Positions 19,131 to 28,140 of a stretch of 64,000 nt of DNA are shown here, one piece after another (within the stretch, counting starts at the first letter, position 1; the number at the start of each line of letters is the position of its first letter). Where the stretch lies: contig NZ_NERU01000002.1 of NCBI RefSeq assembly GCF_003063265.1, positions 62,001 through 126,000 on the forward strand, given 5' to 3'. Under the pieces are notes generated by a model that was not told where the DNA came from, ran no database searches, and worked only from the letters and a program-made list of their open reading frames with translations. The position numbers and the translations under genes were made by a program. Origin of the DNA: Limnohabitans sp. WS1 (GTDB lineage Bacteria > Pseudomonadota > Gammaproteobacteria > Burkholderiales > Burkholderiaceae_C).

Positions 19131-20033
19131 TTAAGGGTTTTCAGAAACTTTGCTGCAAGCGTTGCCCGCTTGCAAGGTCCAAGCCGCACGCACATCGCTG
19201 GCTTGTTCAATCAACTGTTGCAGCGCGGCGGTGTCGCCTTGCTTCAAGGTGTTTTCAAACTGGTCGAGCGCAGCGCGAAAGTGCGCCATCTGCGTGAGCA
19301 CTTCGGCCCGGTTGGCGCTCAGGATGTCGCGCCAGACTGCCGGGTCGCTGGCGGCGATGCGTGAAAAATCCCGAAAGCCCGGGCCTGCCATCTCCAAAAA
19401 TGCAGCACCTTGTGGCTGTGCGGTGAGCGCATTGACGGCTGCAAAGGCCAACAGGTGGGGCAAGTGGCTGACGGCCGCAAAGGTGGCGTCGTGCGCCTCG
19501 GGCGTCATCTGGCTCACATGGCTGCCGATGGCGGTCCAGACCTCGCTCGCTGTTTTGATTTGGCGGATGCTGTTGTGTGGCAAGGGCGTGAGGATGGTGC
19601 GGCGCGCTTGGTAAAGCGTGCCCTCGGCGTGCTCGATGCCAGCGACTTCCTTGCCCGCAATCGGGTGGGCAGGCACCAAACAATTGAGGCGTTCGCCCAA
19701 GGCCGCCTGGGCTGCCGCGATCACGTCGCATTTGGTCGAGCCCACGTCCATCAGCAAGGCATTGGGCGAGAGGGTGTCTCGCAGCGCAGCAAAGCTGCTG
19801 TGCATGGCCCCCACGGGCACGGCCAGCAAGACCAAATCGGCACCTTGCACCGCCTCGGCCACGTTGTTGCAGGCTTGGTCGATGACCTTCAGGTCCACTG
19901 CGCGTTGGCGTGTTTTTTCGGAGGCGCTGAAACCGGTGATGTGCTGCACCAGGCCCGCTTGGCGCAGCGCGAGCGCAAACGAGCCACCCATCAGGCCGCA
20001 GCCAATCAGGGCCAGGCGTTGGAATTTCACCAT
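19131..20033 (-). CDS. tyrA: Prephenate dehydrogenase
   Basis: The 300-residue protein opens with a Rossmann loop LALIGCGLMGGSFALALRQAG and carries VLLAVPVGA, MDVGSTKCDV and the catalytic-region motif LVPAHPIAGKEVAG. It matches the NAD-dependent prephenate dehydrogenase family that produces 4-hydroxyphenylpyruvate for tyrosine. There is no fused chorismate mutase or ACT domain. It sits between pheA (15 bases upstream) and aroA-cmk, whose start touches its stop codon. Confidence 0.93.
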   Translation of the reverse strand: MVKFQRLALIGCGLMGGSFALALRQAGLVQHITGFSASEKTRQRAVDLKVIDQACNNVAEAVQGADLVLLAVPVGAMHSSFAALRDTLSPNALLMDVGSTKCDVIAAAQAALGERLNCLVPAHPIAGKEVAGIEHAEGTLYQARRTILTPLPHNSIRQIKTASEVWTAIGSHVSQMTPEAHDATFAAVSHLPHLLAFAAVNALTAQPQGAAFLEMAGPGFRDFSRIAASDPAVWRDILSANRAEVLTQMAHFRAALDQFENTLKQGDTAALQQLIEQASDVRAAWTLQAGNACSKVSENP

Positions 20034-20048
20034 GCGCTCACTCGGGAG

Positions 20049-21149
20049 TCATTCAGGAACGGGGTAAGAACCCAGCACCTTGTAGAACGCGCACAGGCCT
20101 TGCAGCTCTTGCAAGGCCGCCGCGACATGCGGCTCGCTGATGTGGCCTTGCAGGTCGATGTAGAAGTAATATTCCCACTGGCCCGATTTGGCGGGACGCG
20201 ACTCAAAGCGCGTCATGGACACGCCATTGTTTTTGAGCGGCACCAACAAGTCGTGCACCGCACCTGGGCGGTTGGGCACCGACACCACCAAGCTGGTGCA
20301 GTCCTTGCCCGAAGCCGGTGGCGTGGCCAGGGTTTGGGGCAGGGTGATCACGGCAAAGCGTGTGCGGTTGAACGCTTCGTCCTGGATGGCGTGGTGCACG
20401 ATGTGCAGGCCAAATTGGCTGGCTGCGCGTTCGCTGGCCAAGGCCGCCCAGGCCGGGTTGGTGGCGGCCAAGCGCGCGCCTTCGGCGTTGCTCGACACGG
20501 CGCGGCGTTCCACATGCGGCAGGTGTTTGGACAACCAGCCTTGGCACTGGGCCAGCGCCTGGGGGTGGGCCATCACGACCTCAATGCCCGCGTCAGAGTT
20601 GAGCTGACGCAGCAAATTAAAACGCACCTGCAGGCTGACTTCGCCCACCACATGCACGGGCGAGCGCAAGAACAAATCGAGCGAACGCGCGACCACACCT
20701 TCGGTGGAGTTCTCCATGCCGACCACGCCGTACTGGGCGGTGCCCGCTGCGGTGGCGTGGAAGACTTCGTCGAAGTTGGCGCAGTAAATCAGGTTGGCCG
20801 CGCTGCCAAAAAACTCGATGGCGGCTTGTTCACAAAACGTGCCCTGCGGGCCGAGCACCGCCACGCGCTGGGGCGCTTCGAGCGCCAAGCAGGCCGACAT
20901 GATCTCGCGCCAAATAGAGGCCACATGCTCGTTTTTGAGCGGGCCGGGGTTGGCGTTGGTGATCTTGTCGATGACCTGGGCCACGCGGTCGGGCCGGAAG
21001 AAGGGTGAGCCTTCGGCGCGTTTGATCTCGCCGACTTGTTCGGCCACATGGGCGCGTTGGTTGAGCAGGCTCAGCAGCTGTTTGTCCAGCGCGTCAATCT
21101 GCACACGCAAAGCGCCCAAGGCATCCGACTGAATGGGTTGTTGGCTCAT
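20049..21149 (-). CDS. pheA: Chorismate mutase / prephenate dehydratase (P-protein)
   Basis: The 366-residue protein has three parts. A chorismate mutase helix bundle (residues 1-95, RVQIDALDKQLLSLLNQRAHVA) is followed by a prephenate dehydratase domain (VAVLGPQGTFCEQAAIEFFG; NSTEGVVARSLDLF) and a C-terminal ACT domain with GAVHDLLVPLKNNGVSMTRFESRP, which binds phenylalanine for feedback control. It directs chorismate to phenylpyruvate. The ATG at 21147-21149 is chosen by homology and a GAAGAGA motif. It lies between serC and tyrA in one run of aromatic and serine biosynthesis genes. Confidence 0.95.
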   Translation of the reverse strand: MSQQPIQSDALGALRVQIDALDKQLLSLLNQRAHVAEQVGEIKRAEGSPFFRPDRVAQVIDKITNANPGPLKNEHVASIWREIMSACLALEAPQRVAVLGPQGTFCEQAAIEFFGSAANLIYCANFDEVFHATAAGTAQYGVVGMENSTEGVVARSLDLFLRSPVHVVGEVSLQVRFNLLRQLNSDAGIEVVMAHPQALAQCQGWLSKHLPHVERRAVSSNAEGARLAATNPAWAALASERAASQFGLHIVHHAIQDEAFNRTRFAVITLPQTLATPPASGKDCTSLVVSVPNRPGAVHDLLVPLKNNGVSMTRFESRPAKSGQWEYYFYIDLQGHISEPHVAAALQELQGLCAFYKVLGSYPVPE

Positions 21150-21189
21150 GTCTCTTCTACTTTCTGGCGGCCTGTTTCGGGAGAAAACT

Positions 21190-22281
21190 TCAGGCCTGTG
21201 TTTTTTCAAATTCGCGCATGTAAGCCACCAAGGCCTGCACGCCTTCGATGGGCATGGCGTTGTAGATGCTGGCCCGCATGCCACCGACTGATTTGTGGCC
21301 CTTGAGCTGCAACAAATTGGCGGCTTTGGCCCCGGCCAGAAAGGCGTCGTTGCGCGATTCGTCGCGCAAGAAGAAGGGCACGTTCATGCGTGAGCGGCAG
21401 TCTTGGGCGACACGGTTTTCGAACAGGCTGGAGCTGTCGAGAAAGTCATACAGCAGCTGGGCCTTGGCGATGTTGCGCTGTTCCATGGCGGCAATGCCGC
21501 CGTTTTTCTTGAGCCATTGGAACACCAGCCCGGCGATGTAGATGCTGTAGGTGGGCGGCGTGTTGTACATCGACTGGTTGTCGGCCACCAGTTTGTAGTC
21601 GAAGGCGCTGGGGCAATGGGGCAGGGTGTGGCCGATCAGGTCTTCGCGCACGATGACCAAAGTCAGGCCTGCGGGGCCGAGGTTTTTTTGTGCACCACCA
21701 AAAGCCAGACCTACCCGCGACCAGTCCACCGGGCGGGAGGCCACATGCGATGAAAAGTCCACCACCAGCGGGGCGTCACACCCCAAGGCTTTGAGGTCGG
21801 GCAGTTCATGAAACTCCACCCCGTGGATGGTTTCGTTGCCGCAAATGTGCACATAGCGGCTGTCCGAGCCAATTTGCCAAGTGGCTGGCGCGGGCAGGGT
21901 GATGAAGCCGTCGGCTTGCGCCGAGGCCGCCACGCGGGCGGTGCCGTATTTGCCCGCTTCTTTGAGCGACTTTTGGCTCCAGCTGCCCGTGAGCACAAAG
22001 TCCATGGCCTCGCCTTGCGACAGGTTCAGGGGCACGATGGCGTTTTCCGCCAAGCCACCACCTTGCATGAACAAAATTTTGAAGTGGGCGGGCACGGCCA
22101 GCAGCTCACGCAAGTCCGCTTCGGCCTGCTCGTAAATGCTGATGAACTCTTTGCCGCGGTGGCTCATCTCCATCACGCTCATGCCCGAGCCGTGCCAATC
22201 GAGCATTTCTGAGGCCGCTTGTTGCAAGACCTCTTCGGGCATGACGGCCGGACCGGCCGAAAAATTGAAAGCGCGACTCAT
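21190..22281 (-). CDS. serC: Phosphoserine aminotransferase
   Basis: The 363-residue PLP enzyme has the SerC N-terminus [18 protein letters not shown], the motif [13 protein letters not shown] holding the Schiff-base lysine, and the C-terminal [20 protein letters not shown]. It converts 3-phosphohydroxypyruvate to phosphoserine and also acts in pyridoxal phosphate synthesis. It starts three bases after gyrA ends, and the gyrA-serC-pheA order is typical for Burkholderiales. Confidence 0.95.
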   Translation of the reverse strand: MSRAFNFSAGPAVMPEEVLQQAASEMLDWHGSGMSVMEMSHRGKEFISIYEQAEADLRELLAVPAHFKILFMQGGGLAENAIVPLNLSQGEAMDFVLTGSWSQKSLKEAGKYGTARVAASAQADGFITLPAPATWQIGSDSRYVHICGNETIHGVEFHELPDLKALGCDAPLVVDFSSHVASRPVDWSRVGLAFGGAQKNLGPAGLTLVIVREDLIGHTLPHCPSAFDYKLVADNQSMYNTPPTYSIYIAGLVFQWLKKNGGIAAMEQRNIAKAQLLYDFLDSSSLFENRVAQDCRSRMNVPFFLRDESRNDAFLAGAKAANLLQLKGHKSVGGMRASIYNAMPIEGVQALVAYMREFEKTQA

Positions 22282-22284
22282 GCC

Positions 22285-24966
22285 TTATTCCGCTGCGGGT
22301 GTGTTGTCATCAGAAGTGTTGGTGCTGTCACTTTCACCATCGCTGGCATTCGCGTCGTTTTCCACAATGCGTTGCAGGCCTGACAGCTTGGCACCGGCGT
22401 CCAGACCAATCAGGGTCACACCTTGTGTGGCGCGGCCCAGTTCCCGGATTTCGGACACGCGGGTGCGCACCAAAACGCCGGTGTCGGTGATCAGCATGAT
22501 CTCGTCGTCGGCATGCACCAAGGTGGCGGCAACCACTTTGCCGTTGCGCTCGGATTGCTGGATGGCGATCATGCCCTTGGTGCCACGGCCGTGGCGGGTG
22601 TATTCGGTGATGCTGGTGCGCTTGCCGTAGCCGTTTTCGGTGGCCGTGAGCACACTGGCGCGGGCTTTGGCTTCATCGGCGGGGGTGTCGGGGTTTTCTT
22701 GTTCCGACACCAGCATGGCGATCACGCTTTGGTGGTCTTCGATCATCATGCCGCGCACGCCGCGTGCACTGCGGCCCAGCGGGCGCACATCGTTTTCGTC
22801 AAAACGCACGGCCTTGCCACCGTCGCTGAACAGCATCACGTCGTGCTGCCCGTCTGTGAGGGCAGCGCCAATCAAGAAGTCACCCTCGTCCAAATTGACG
22901 GCGATGATGCCGCCTTTGCGGGGGTTGTTGAATTCGTCCAGCGATGTCTTTTTCACGGTGCCCATGGAGGTGGCCATGAACACATATTGGTTGTCTGGGA
23001 AGGTGCGTGCTGCACCGGTCAGGGCCAGCACGACGTTGATTTTCTCGCCTTCTTGCAGGGGGAACATGTTGACGATGGGGCGACCGCGTGAGCCGCGTGA
23101 GCCGGCCGGTACTTCCCAGACCTTCAGCCAATACAAACGACCCCGATTGGAGAAGCACAGCAGGTAGTCGTGTGTGTTGGCGATGAAGAGCTGGTCGATC
23201 CAGTCGTCTTCTTTGGTGGCTGCCGCTTGTTTGCCACGACCGCCGCGCTTTTGGGCGCGGTATTCACTCAGCGGTTGACTCTTGATGTAACCACTGTGCG
23301 AAAGTGTCACGACCATGTCGGTGGGCGTGATCAGGTCTTCGGTGGAGAGGTCTTGCGCACTGTGCTCGATCTCGCTGCGGCGAGCGCCAATTTTGGTCTG
23401 GCCAAATTCTTGGCGCACGGTGCCCAGCTCGTCGCCAATGATGGTGGACACGCGCTCGGGTTTGGCGAGGATGTCCAACAGGTCTTCAATTTCGGACATG
23501 ACCTCTTTGTACTCGGCGACGATTTTGTCCTGCTCCAGCCCGGTCAGGCGTTGCAGGCGCATCTGCAAAATCTCTTGCGCTTGCGTGTCTGACAGGCGGT
23601 ACAGGCCGTCTTGACCCATGCCGTATTCGCGATCGAGCCCTTCGGGGCGGTAGTCGTCGGCATCGACCACGGAGCCATCGTCACGGGCACGCGTCAGCAT
23701 GGTGCGTACCATCTGGCTGTCCCAAGAGCGGGTCATCAGCTCGGCTTTGGCCACGGGTGGTGTGGGCGCATTGCGGATGATGGCAATGAAGTCGTCAATA
23801 TTGGCCAAAGCCACGGCCAGGCCTTCGAGCACATGGCCACGGTCACGTGCTTTGCGCAGCTCGAACACCGTGCGGCGTGTCACCACTTCGCGGCGGTGTT
23901 GCAAAAAGACCTGGATCAGGTCTTTCAGGTTGCACAGCTTGGGCTGGCCGTCGATCAAGGCCACCATGTTCATGCCAAAGGTGTCTTGCAGCTGCGTCTG
24001 TTTGTACAGGTTGTTCAGCACCACTTCGGGCACTGCGCCGCGCTTGAGCTCGATCACCAAACGCATGCCCGACTTGTCGGACTCGTCCTGGATGTGGCTG
24101 ATGTCTTCGATTTTCTTTTCGTGCACCAGCTCGGCCATGCGCTCTTGCAGGGTCTTTTTGTTGACCTGGTAAGGCAGTTCGTCAACCACGATGCACTGGC
24201 GTTGGCCTTTGTCGATGTCTTCAAAGTGGCATTTGGCTCGCATCACAACGCGTCCACGCCCTGTCCGGTAGCCGTCTTTCACCCCGGTCATGCCGTAAAT
24301 GATGGCACCCGTGGGGAAATCCGGCGCGGGCACGATTTCCATCAATTCGTCGATGGATGCTTCGGGGTTGCGCAGCAAATGCAAGCAAGCGTCCACCACC
24401 TCGTTCAAGTTGTGCGGTGGGATGTTGGTGGCCATGCCCACAGCGATGCCGCCTGAGCCGTTGATCAGCAAATTGGGCAGCCGCGAGGGCAAGACCAGGG
24501 GTTCTTTTTCGGAGCCGTCGTAGTTGGGCCCGAAGTCCACGGTTTCCTTGTCGATGTCGGCCAGCATCTCATGGGCAATCTTGGCCAAGCGGATTTCGGT
24601 GTAACGCATCGCCGCCGCGTTGTCGCCGTCGACCGAGCCAAAGTTCCCCTGGCCGTCCACCAGCATGTGGCGCATGGAAAAGTCTTGTGCCATGCGCACG
24701 ATCGTGTCGTATACCGACTGGTCACCGTGAGGGTGGTACTTACCAATCACGTCACCCACGATACGGGCCGACTTTTTATACGGACGGTTCCAGTCGTTGT
24801 TCAGCTCGTGCATCGCAAACAACACACGGCGGTGCACGGGTTTCAGGCCATCGCGCGCATCGGGCAATGCACGGCCCACGATCACGCTCATGGCGTAATC
24901 GAGGTAGCTGCGTCGCATTTCCTCTTCCAGACTGATGGGCAGTGTTTCTTTGGCGAACTGGGTCAT
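22285..24966 (-). CDS. gyrA: DNA gyrase subunit A
   Basis: The 893-residue protein has the full GyrA plan: N-terminal breakage-reunion domain with [27 protein letters not shown], the active-site tyrosine in [10 protein letters not shown], and a C-terminal beta-pinwheel with the GyrA-box [10 protein letters not shown]. The start at 24964-24966 matches the family N-terminus; an upstream in-frame ATG would add eleven hydrophobic residues. No Shine-Dalgarno sequence is seen. In the quinolone-resistance region the sequence is [17 protein letters not shown], so the residue matching E. coli Ser83 is Gln while Asp87 is kept. The C-terminal tail is acidic and Ser/Thr-rich. Confidence 0.97.
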   Translation of the reverse strand: MTQFAKETLPISLEEEMRRSYLDYAMSVIVGRALPDARDGLKPVHRRVLFAMHELNNDWNRPYKKSARIVGDVIGKYHPHGDQSVYDTIVRMAQDFSMRHMLVDGQGNFGSVDGDNAAAMRYTEIRLAKIAHEMLADIDKETVDFGPNYDGSEKEPLVLPSRLPNLLINGSGGIAVGMATNIPPHNLNEVVDACLHLLRNPEASIDELMEIVPAPDFPTGAIIYGMTGVKDGYRTGRGRVVMRAKCHFEDIDKGQRQCIVVDELPYQVNKKTLQERMAELVHEKKIEDISHIQDESDKSGMRLVIELKRGAVPEVVLNNLYKQTQLQDTFGMNMVALIDGQPKLCNLKDLIQVFLQHRREVVTRRTVFELRKARDRGHVLEGLAVALANIDDFIAIIRNAPTPPVAKAELMTRSWDSQMVRTMLTRARDDGSVVDADDYRPEGLDREYGMGQDGLYRLSDTQAQEILQMRLQRLTGLEQDKIVAEYKEVMSEIEDLLDILAKPERVSTIIGDELGTVRQEFGQTKIGARRSEIEHSAQDLSTEDLITPTDMVVTLSHSGYIKSQPLSEYRAQKRGGRGKQAAATKEDDWIDQLFIANTHDYLLCFSNRGRLYWLKVWEVPAGSRGSRGRPIVNMFPLQEGEKINVVLALTGAARTFPDNQYVFMATSMGTVKKTSLDEFNNPRKGGIIAVNLDEGDFLIGAALTDGQHDVMLFSDGGKAVRFDENDVRPLGRSARGVRGMMIEDHQSVIAMLVSEQENPDTPADEAKARASVLTATENGYGKRTSITEYTRHGRGTKGMIAIQQSERNGKVVAATLVHADDEIMLITDTGVLVRTRVSEIRELGRATQGVTLIGLDAGAKLSGLQRIVENDANASDGESDSTNTSDDNTPAAE

Positions 24967-25081
24967 ATGTAGGAAGAAAAGTAACGCGGTGTAAACCACT
25001 CATTTTAAGTGCATGCGAGTGTAGCTTCGTTGCAACATTTGTCAGTGTTTTCAACGAATGCTTTTATCGTCTGTTCAGCAT

Positions 25082-25115
25082 TTGACAGAAGTCACCGCCG
25101 TCTATGGCACAATAA
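25082..25115 (+). promoter_or_regulatory. Putative promoter of the OmpA-family gene
   Basis: TTGACA at 25082-25087 is a consensus -35 box. TATGGC at 25103 (15-base spacer), or the AT-rich CAATAA at 25110, would serve as the -10. The gene starts about 85-95 bases downstream. The -10 assignment is uncertain. Confidence 0.4.
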
Positions 25116-25197
25116 ATGTCAACGCAGTAAGTGACGGTCATTTGCTGTGTCATTTTTACGCAGCGAGTCTGCGGCTTTATCCCTCAAGAGGAAGACC

Positions 25198-25863
25198 ATG
25201 AAGAAACTCAACAAAGTGGCGATGTTGTTTGCCTCCGCAGCTCTCGCAACCGCAGCCGGCGCTCAAACCGTTGACAACTGGCGCAACGGCTCCGGCGACT
25301 TGGTGTGGAAAAACGGCACCAACGAACTGTGCTGGCGCGATGCCAACTGGACACCTGCTACAGCTGCTGCTGGTTGCGACGGTGCCATCGTGGCTCCTAA
25401 AGCTGCACCAGCGCCTGCCCCAGCTGCGCCTGCCCCAGCTCCAAAAGCCGCTCCTGCACCCGCTCCAAAACCAGCTCCAAAACCAGCACCTGCGCCTGCT
25501 GCTGCCACCAAAGTGACTTACGCTGCCGACGCGTTCTTCGACTTCGACAAAGCCGTGTTGAAAGCTGAAGGCAAAGCCAAGCTCGACGACTTGGTCGGTA
25601 AAGTCAAAGGCGTGAACCTGGAAGTCATCATCGCTGTCGGTCACACCGACTCCGTGGGTTCTGACGCTTACAACCAGAAGCTGTCGGTCAAGCGCTCTGA
25701 CGCTGTGAAGGCCTATTTGGTGTCCAAAGGCATTGAAAAGAACCGCGTTTACACCGAAGGCAAAGGCGAGAAGCAGCCTGTGGCTGACAACAAGACTTCT
25801 GCTGGCCGCGCTAAAAACCGCCGCGTGGAAATCGAAGTGGTGGGCACACGCGCCAACAAGTAA
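25198..25863 (+). CDS. OmpA-family protein with Ala/Pro linker
   Basis: The 221-residue protein has a signal peptide (MKKLNKVAMLFASAALATAAGA), a short N-terminal domain with WRNGSGDLVWKNGT and two cysteines, an Ala/Pro/Lys low-complexity linker (about residues 68-102), and a C-terminal OmpA peptidoglycan-binding domain (FFDFDKAVLKAEGKAKLDDL; VGHTDSVGSDAYNQKLSVKR; NRRVEIEVVG). It likely ties the envelope to peptidoglycan. There is no eight-strand barrel, so it is shorter than E. coli OmpA. AAGAGGA precedes the ATG, and a strong terminator follows 17 bases after the stop. It is divergent from gyrA. Confidence 0.92.
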   Translation: MKKLNKVAMLFASAALATAAGAQTVDNWRNGSGDLVWKNGTNELCWRDANWTPATAAAGCDGAIVAPKAAPAPAPAAPAPAPKAAPAPAPKPAPKPAPAPAAATKVTYAADAFFDFDKAVLKAEGKAKLDDLVGKVKGVNLEVIIAVGHTDSVGSDAYNQKLSVKRSDAVKAYLVSKGIEKNRVYTEGKGEKQPVADNKTSAGRAKNRRVEIEVVGTRANK

Positions 25864-25880
25864 TCCTCTCTGGATTGCCC

Positions 25881-25908
25881 AAAAGCCCCAGCAATGGGGC
25901 TTTTTTTT
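25881..25908 (+). terminator. Intrinsic terminator of the OmpA-family gene
   Basis: AAAAGCCCCA and TGGGGCTTTT form a 10-bp stem closed by a GCAA tetraloop, and the stem runs into eight T residues. This is a textbook Rho-independent terminator. Confidence 0.9.
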
Positions 25909-25953
25909 GCCTCAAATTTTCTGAGTGCTGTGCTTTAACCGACAATCCAGCCC

Positions 25954-26664
25954 ATGAATCCAAGCTCATCCAATGTTGATCCGGCCGAATTGGCCAAGTT
26001 TTCAGACCTCGCCCACCGCTGGTGGGACCCCGAAAGCGAATTCCGTCCCTTGCATCAAATCAACCCCTTGCGTTTGGAGTGGATTCACGGCTTGGTGCCA
26101 CTCACGGGATTGAAAGTGGTGGATGTCGGTTGTGGTGGCGGCATTTTGGCCGACGCCATGGCTCGAAAAGGGGCAGAGGTTTTGGGCATTGATTTGGCCA
26201 CCAAATCCCTCAAAGTGGCCCAATTGCATGCGCTCGAAGCGGGCACGCAAGGCGTTCAGTACCGCGAAGTCAGTGCTGAAGCCTTGGCCGAAGAAAAACC
26301 CCAGCAATTTGATGTGGTCACTTGTATGGAAATGCTGGAACACGTTCCGGATCCGGCCTCGGTGGTCAAGGCCTGTGCCCAAATGGTCAAGCCTGGGGGC
26401 TGGGTGTTCTTTTCCACACTCAACCGAAATCCCAAATCCTTTCTGTTCGCCATCGTTGGTGCCGAGTACATCCTCAAACTCTTGCCCAAAGGAACGCACG
26501 AGTTTGCCCGCCTGATCAAGCCCAGCGAACTCACATCTTGGGCGCGTGAAGCAGGGCTGGACGCCCAAGGCTTCAAAGGCATGGAATACAACCCCTTCAC
26601 CAAGCGCTATTGGCTCAGTCAAGACACCAGTGTCAACTATTTGCTGGCGTGCAAGAAAGCCTGA
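25954..26664 (+). CDS. ubiG: Ubiquinone biosynthesis O-methyltransferase UbiG
   Basis: The 236-residue SAM-dependent methyltransferase has ELAKFSDLAHRWWDPESEFRPLHQINPLR at the start (written in two parts in most UbiG alignments), SAM motif I VVDVGCGGGILADAMA, and VVTCMEMLEHVPDPASVV. UbiG performs both O-methylations in ubiquinone synthesis. It is followed two bases later by gph, so the two genes are likely cotranscribed, as is common in proteobacteria. Confidence 0.95.
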   Translation: MNPSSSNVDPAELAKFSDLAHRWWDPESEFRPLHQINPLRLEWIHGLVPLTGLKVVDVGCGGGILADAMARKGAEVLGIDLATKSLKVAQLHALEAGTQGVQYREVSAEALAEEKPQQFDVVTCMEMLEHVPDPASVVKACAQMVKPGGWVFFSTLNRNPKSFLFAIVGAEYILKLLPKGTHEFARLIKPSELTSWAREAGLDAQGFKGMEYNPFTKRYWLSQDTSVNYLLACKKA

Positions 26665-26666
26665 AC

Positions 26667-27332
26667 ATGTTCCACAACGTACAAGCCGTCTTGTTTGATT
26701 TGGACGGCACCTTGATTGACAGTGCCCCTGATTTGGGCGCAGCGGTAGACAAAATGCGGGTTGACCGTGGTTTGTCTTCTTTTCCCTTGGACCACTACCG
26801 CCACATGGCCGGTGCGGGTGCCCGAGGCATGTTGGGCATTGGCTTTGGCATGACACCCGATCACGCCGACTTTGAGGCGATGAAGGAAGAGTTCTTCGTC
26901 AACTATGAGCGCTGCATGACTGAGCGCACCCGCATTTTTGATGGCGTGGTTGAGCTGATTGCGAGTTTGGTGGCGCAAGGCATGCCCTGGGGTGTGGTGA
27001 CCAACAAATCCAGCAGATTCACCGATCCGCTCACATCGGCCATGCCTTTGTTCGCTACGGCCGGGACCATCGTCAGTGGCAACACCACCCCACACGCCAA
27101 ACCGCATCCCGAACCCCTTTTCGAAGCCGCAAGGCGTTTGGCCATCGACCCGGCCCGATGCGTGTATGTTGGCGACGATGAGCGTGACATCGTGGCGGGT
27201 TTGGCCGCAGGCATGGGCACGGTGGCAGCCACTTACGGTTATTTGGGCCAACAGACCGATATTTCGCGCTGGAATGCCCATTTGCACATTGATTCTCCGA
27301 TGGACCTCTTGAAATCCCTCAAGAGCGCCTAA
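26667..27332 (+). CDS. gph: Phosphoglycolate phosphatase (HAD family)
   Basis: The 221-residue HAD phosphatase has motif I LFDLDGTLIDSAPDLG with the catalytic Asp pair, motif II GVVTNKS, and motif III/IV KPHPEPLF and YVGDDERDIVAGLAAGM. It matches the Gph group that removes phosphate from 2-phosphoglycolate. The ATG at 26667 lies two bases after the ubiG stop; the frame is open further upstream inside ubiG but the HAD fold begins here. The stop codon TAA is part of the likely -10 box of ssrA. Confidence 0.9.
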   Translation: MFHNVQAVLFDLDGTLIDSAPDLGAAVDKMRVDRGLSSFPLDHYRHMAGAGARGMLGIGFGMTPDHADFEAMKEEFFVNYERCMTERTRIFDGVVELIASLVAQGMPWGVVTNKSSRFTDPLTSAMPLFATAGTIVSGNTTPHAKPHPEPLFEAARRLAIDPARCVYVGDDERDIVAGLAAGMGTVAATYGYLGQQTDISRWNAHLHIDSPMDLLKSLKSA

Positions 27333-27335
27333 AAT
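27309..27335 (+). promoter_or_regulatory. Putative ssrA promoter overlapping the gph stop
   Basis: TTGAAA (27309-27314) and TAAAAT (27330-27335) are spaced by 15 bases and lie 10 bases before the tmRNA 5' end. The -10 box uses the gph stop codon. Confidence 0.45.
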
Positions 27336-27345
27336 AGAACGTTCA

Positions 27346-27734
27346 GGGGCTGCACTGGTTTCGACATGGGTTCGGACGCGTGGCAGGGCATGTCGAGGTT
27401 CTGATCCTCGTTAATCTTCGGAAAAAAAACTAACTGCAAACGACGAACGTTTCGCACTCGCCGCTTAATCCGGTGAGCCTTGCAACAGTTGGCCGATAGG
27501 CTGGGTCAGGGTGATGAGGGGGTTAAACCCCTCAAAGTCCTAACTGCAAGGTAAAACATATGGGCTGGCATCACCTCGGGTACCTTGAGGTGGTGTGAGA
27601 AAAAAGGGTGCTGGCTGGGTGTTCAGCGTGTCGCTGCGCGGTTCATTTGGCGAGACTCAAATCAGACGACTACACATGTAGAACTGTACGAAAAAGACTT
27701 ATGGACGGGGGTTCAAATCCCCCCAGCTCCACCA
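27346..27734 (+). ncRNA. ssrA: Transfer-messenger RNA (tmRNA)
   Basis: The 389-base gene starts GGGGCTGCACTGGTTTCGAC and ends with a T-arm (GGGGGTTCAAATCCCCCC) and CAGCTCCACCA, so GGGGCTG and CAGCTCC form the tRNA-like acceptor stem and CCA is encoded. The internal frame from GCA at 27436 to TAA at 27466-27468 encodes ANDERFALAA, a betaproteobacterial-type proteolysis tag. tmRNA with SmpB rescues stalled ribosomes and marks the unfinished protein for degradation. Confidence 0.97.
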
Positions 27735-27745
27735 TATGCAAGTTC

Positions 27746-27785
27746 AAGGGCGTTTACTGAGTTTCAGTAAACGCCCTTTTTCTTT
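27746..27785 (+). terminator. ssrA intrinsic terminator
   Basis: AAGGGCGTTTACTGA (27746-27760) and its exact complement (27764-27778) form a 15-bp stem with a three-base loop, followed by TTTTTCTTT. It lies 11 bases past the tmRNA 3' end. Confidence 0.9.
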
Positions 27786-27845
27786 GGGAAATCAAGGGTT
27801 TACAGTGCAAGGACGTTCATTAGCGTTCGTTGACAGCCAAACCAA

Positions 27846-27906
27846 ACGGGGTAACAAAGCGGGGAACAACCGGGGTAAAATCTGAAAAAACGGGGAACGT
27901 TCCCCG
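27846..27906. repeat. Iterated CGGGG(T/A)A motifs and palindrome after ssrA
   Basis: Four copies of CGGGGTAA or CGGGGAAC occur at about 27847, 27860, 27871 and 27891. The last is part of the perfect 16-base palindrome CGGGGAACGTTCCCCG (27891-27906). Such iterated G-rich boxes could be operator or integrase-type binding sites. ssrA is a common integration target, so an element remnant is possible, but no copy of the ssrA 3' end is seen here. Confidence 0.5.
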
Positions 27907-27939
27907 GTTTGCCCCCCGGACACCTGAGAGAACGCCCCC

Positions 27940-28080
27940 ATGCTGATCGATGCAAGTCTTGGCGTGGTTTTTTCGGATCTAGATCGCATTTCCCCAAAAC
28001 ATGGTTTTGACCCTGCAAGCCCTGTTTTAGCGCTTTTTAAAGAAGCGTTGGAATGCCCTCCAGCGGGCAATCCTGCATAA
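27940..28080 (+). CDS. Possible 46-aa ORF in the ssrA-metK gap
   Basis: An ATG at 27940 opens a 46-residue frame (starting MLIDASLGVVFSDLDRISP) that ends at 28080 just before the metK terminator stem. GAGAG lies about ten bases upstream. I recognise no family; it could be a truncated remnant or chance. The rest of the ssrA-metK gap (27786-28077) holds only the iterated motifs listed separately. A competing minus-strand frame (27792-28070) has no better support. Confidence 0.25.
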   Translation: MLIDASLGVVFSDLDRISPKHGFDPASPVLALFKEALECPPAGNPA

Positions 28081-28111
28081 AAAAAGCCACCCGTATCATG
28101 CCGGGTGGCTT
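28078..28111 (-). terminator. metK intrinsic terminator
   Basis: AAGCCACCCG (28084-28093) and CGGGTGGCTT (28102-28111) form a 10-bp stem. On the minus strand it is followed by seven T residues, 30 bases after the metK stop. Confidence 0.9.
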
Positions 28112-28140
28112 GAGTCTGACCCAGTGCTGGCAGGCTGGAA

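Noticed and set aside
17670..19364. 564-codon plus-strand frame opposite aroA-cmk
   Set aside because: The minus strand carries clear EPSP synthase and cytidylate kinase motifs; this frame has no family features.
27792..28070. 92-codon minus-strand frame in the ssrA-metK gap
   Set aside because: It runs through iterated CGGGG boxes and a palindrome, has no ribosome binding site and no recognisable product.
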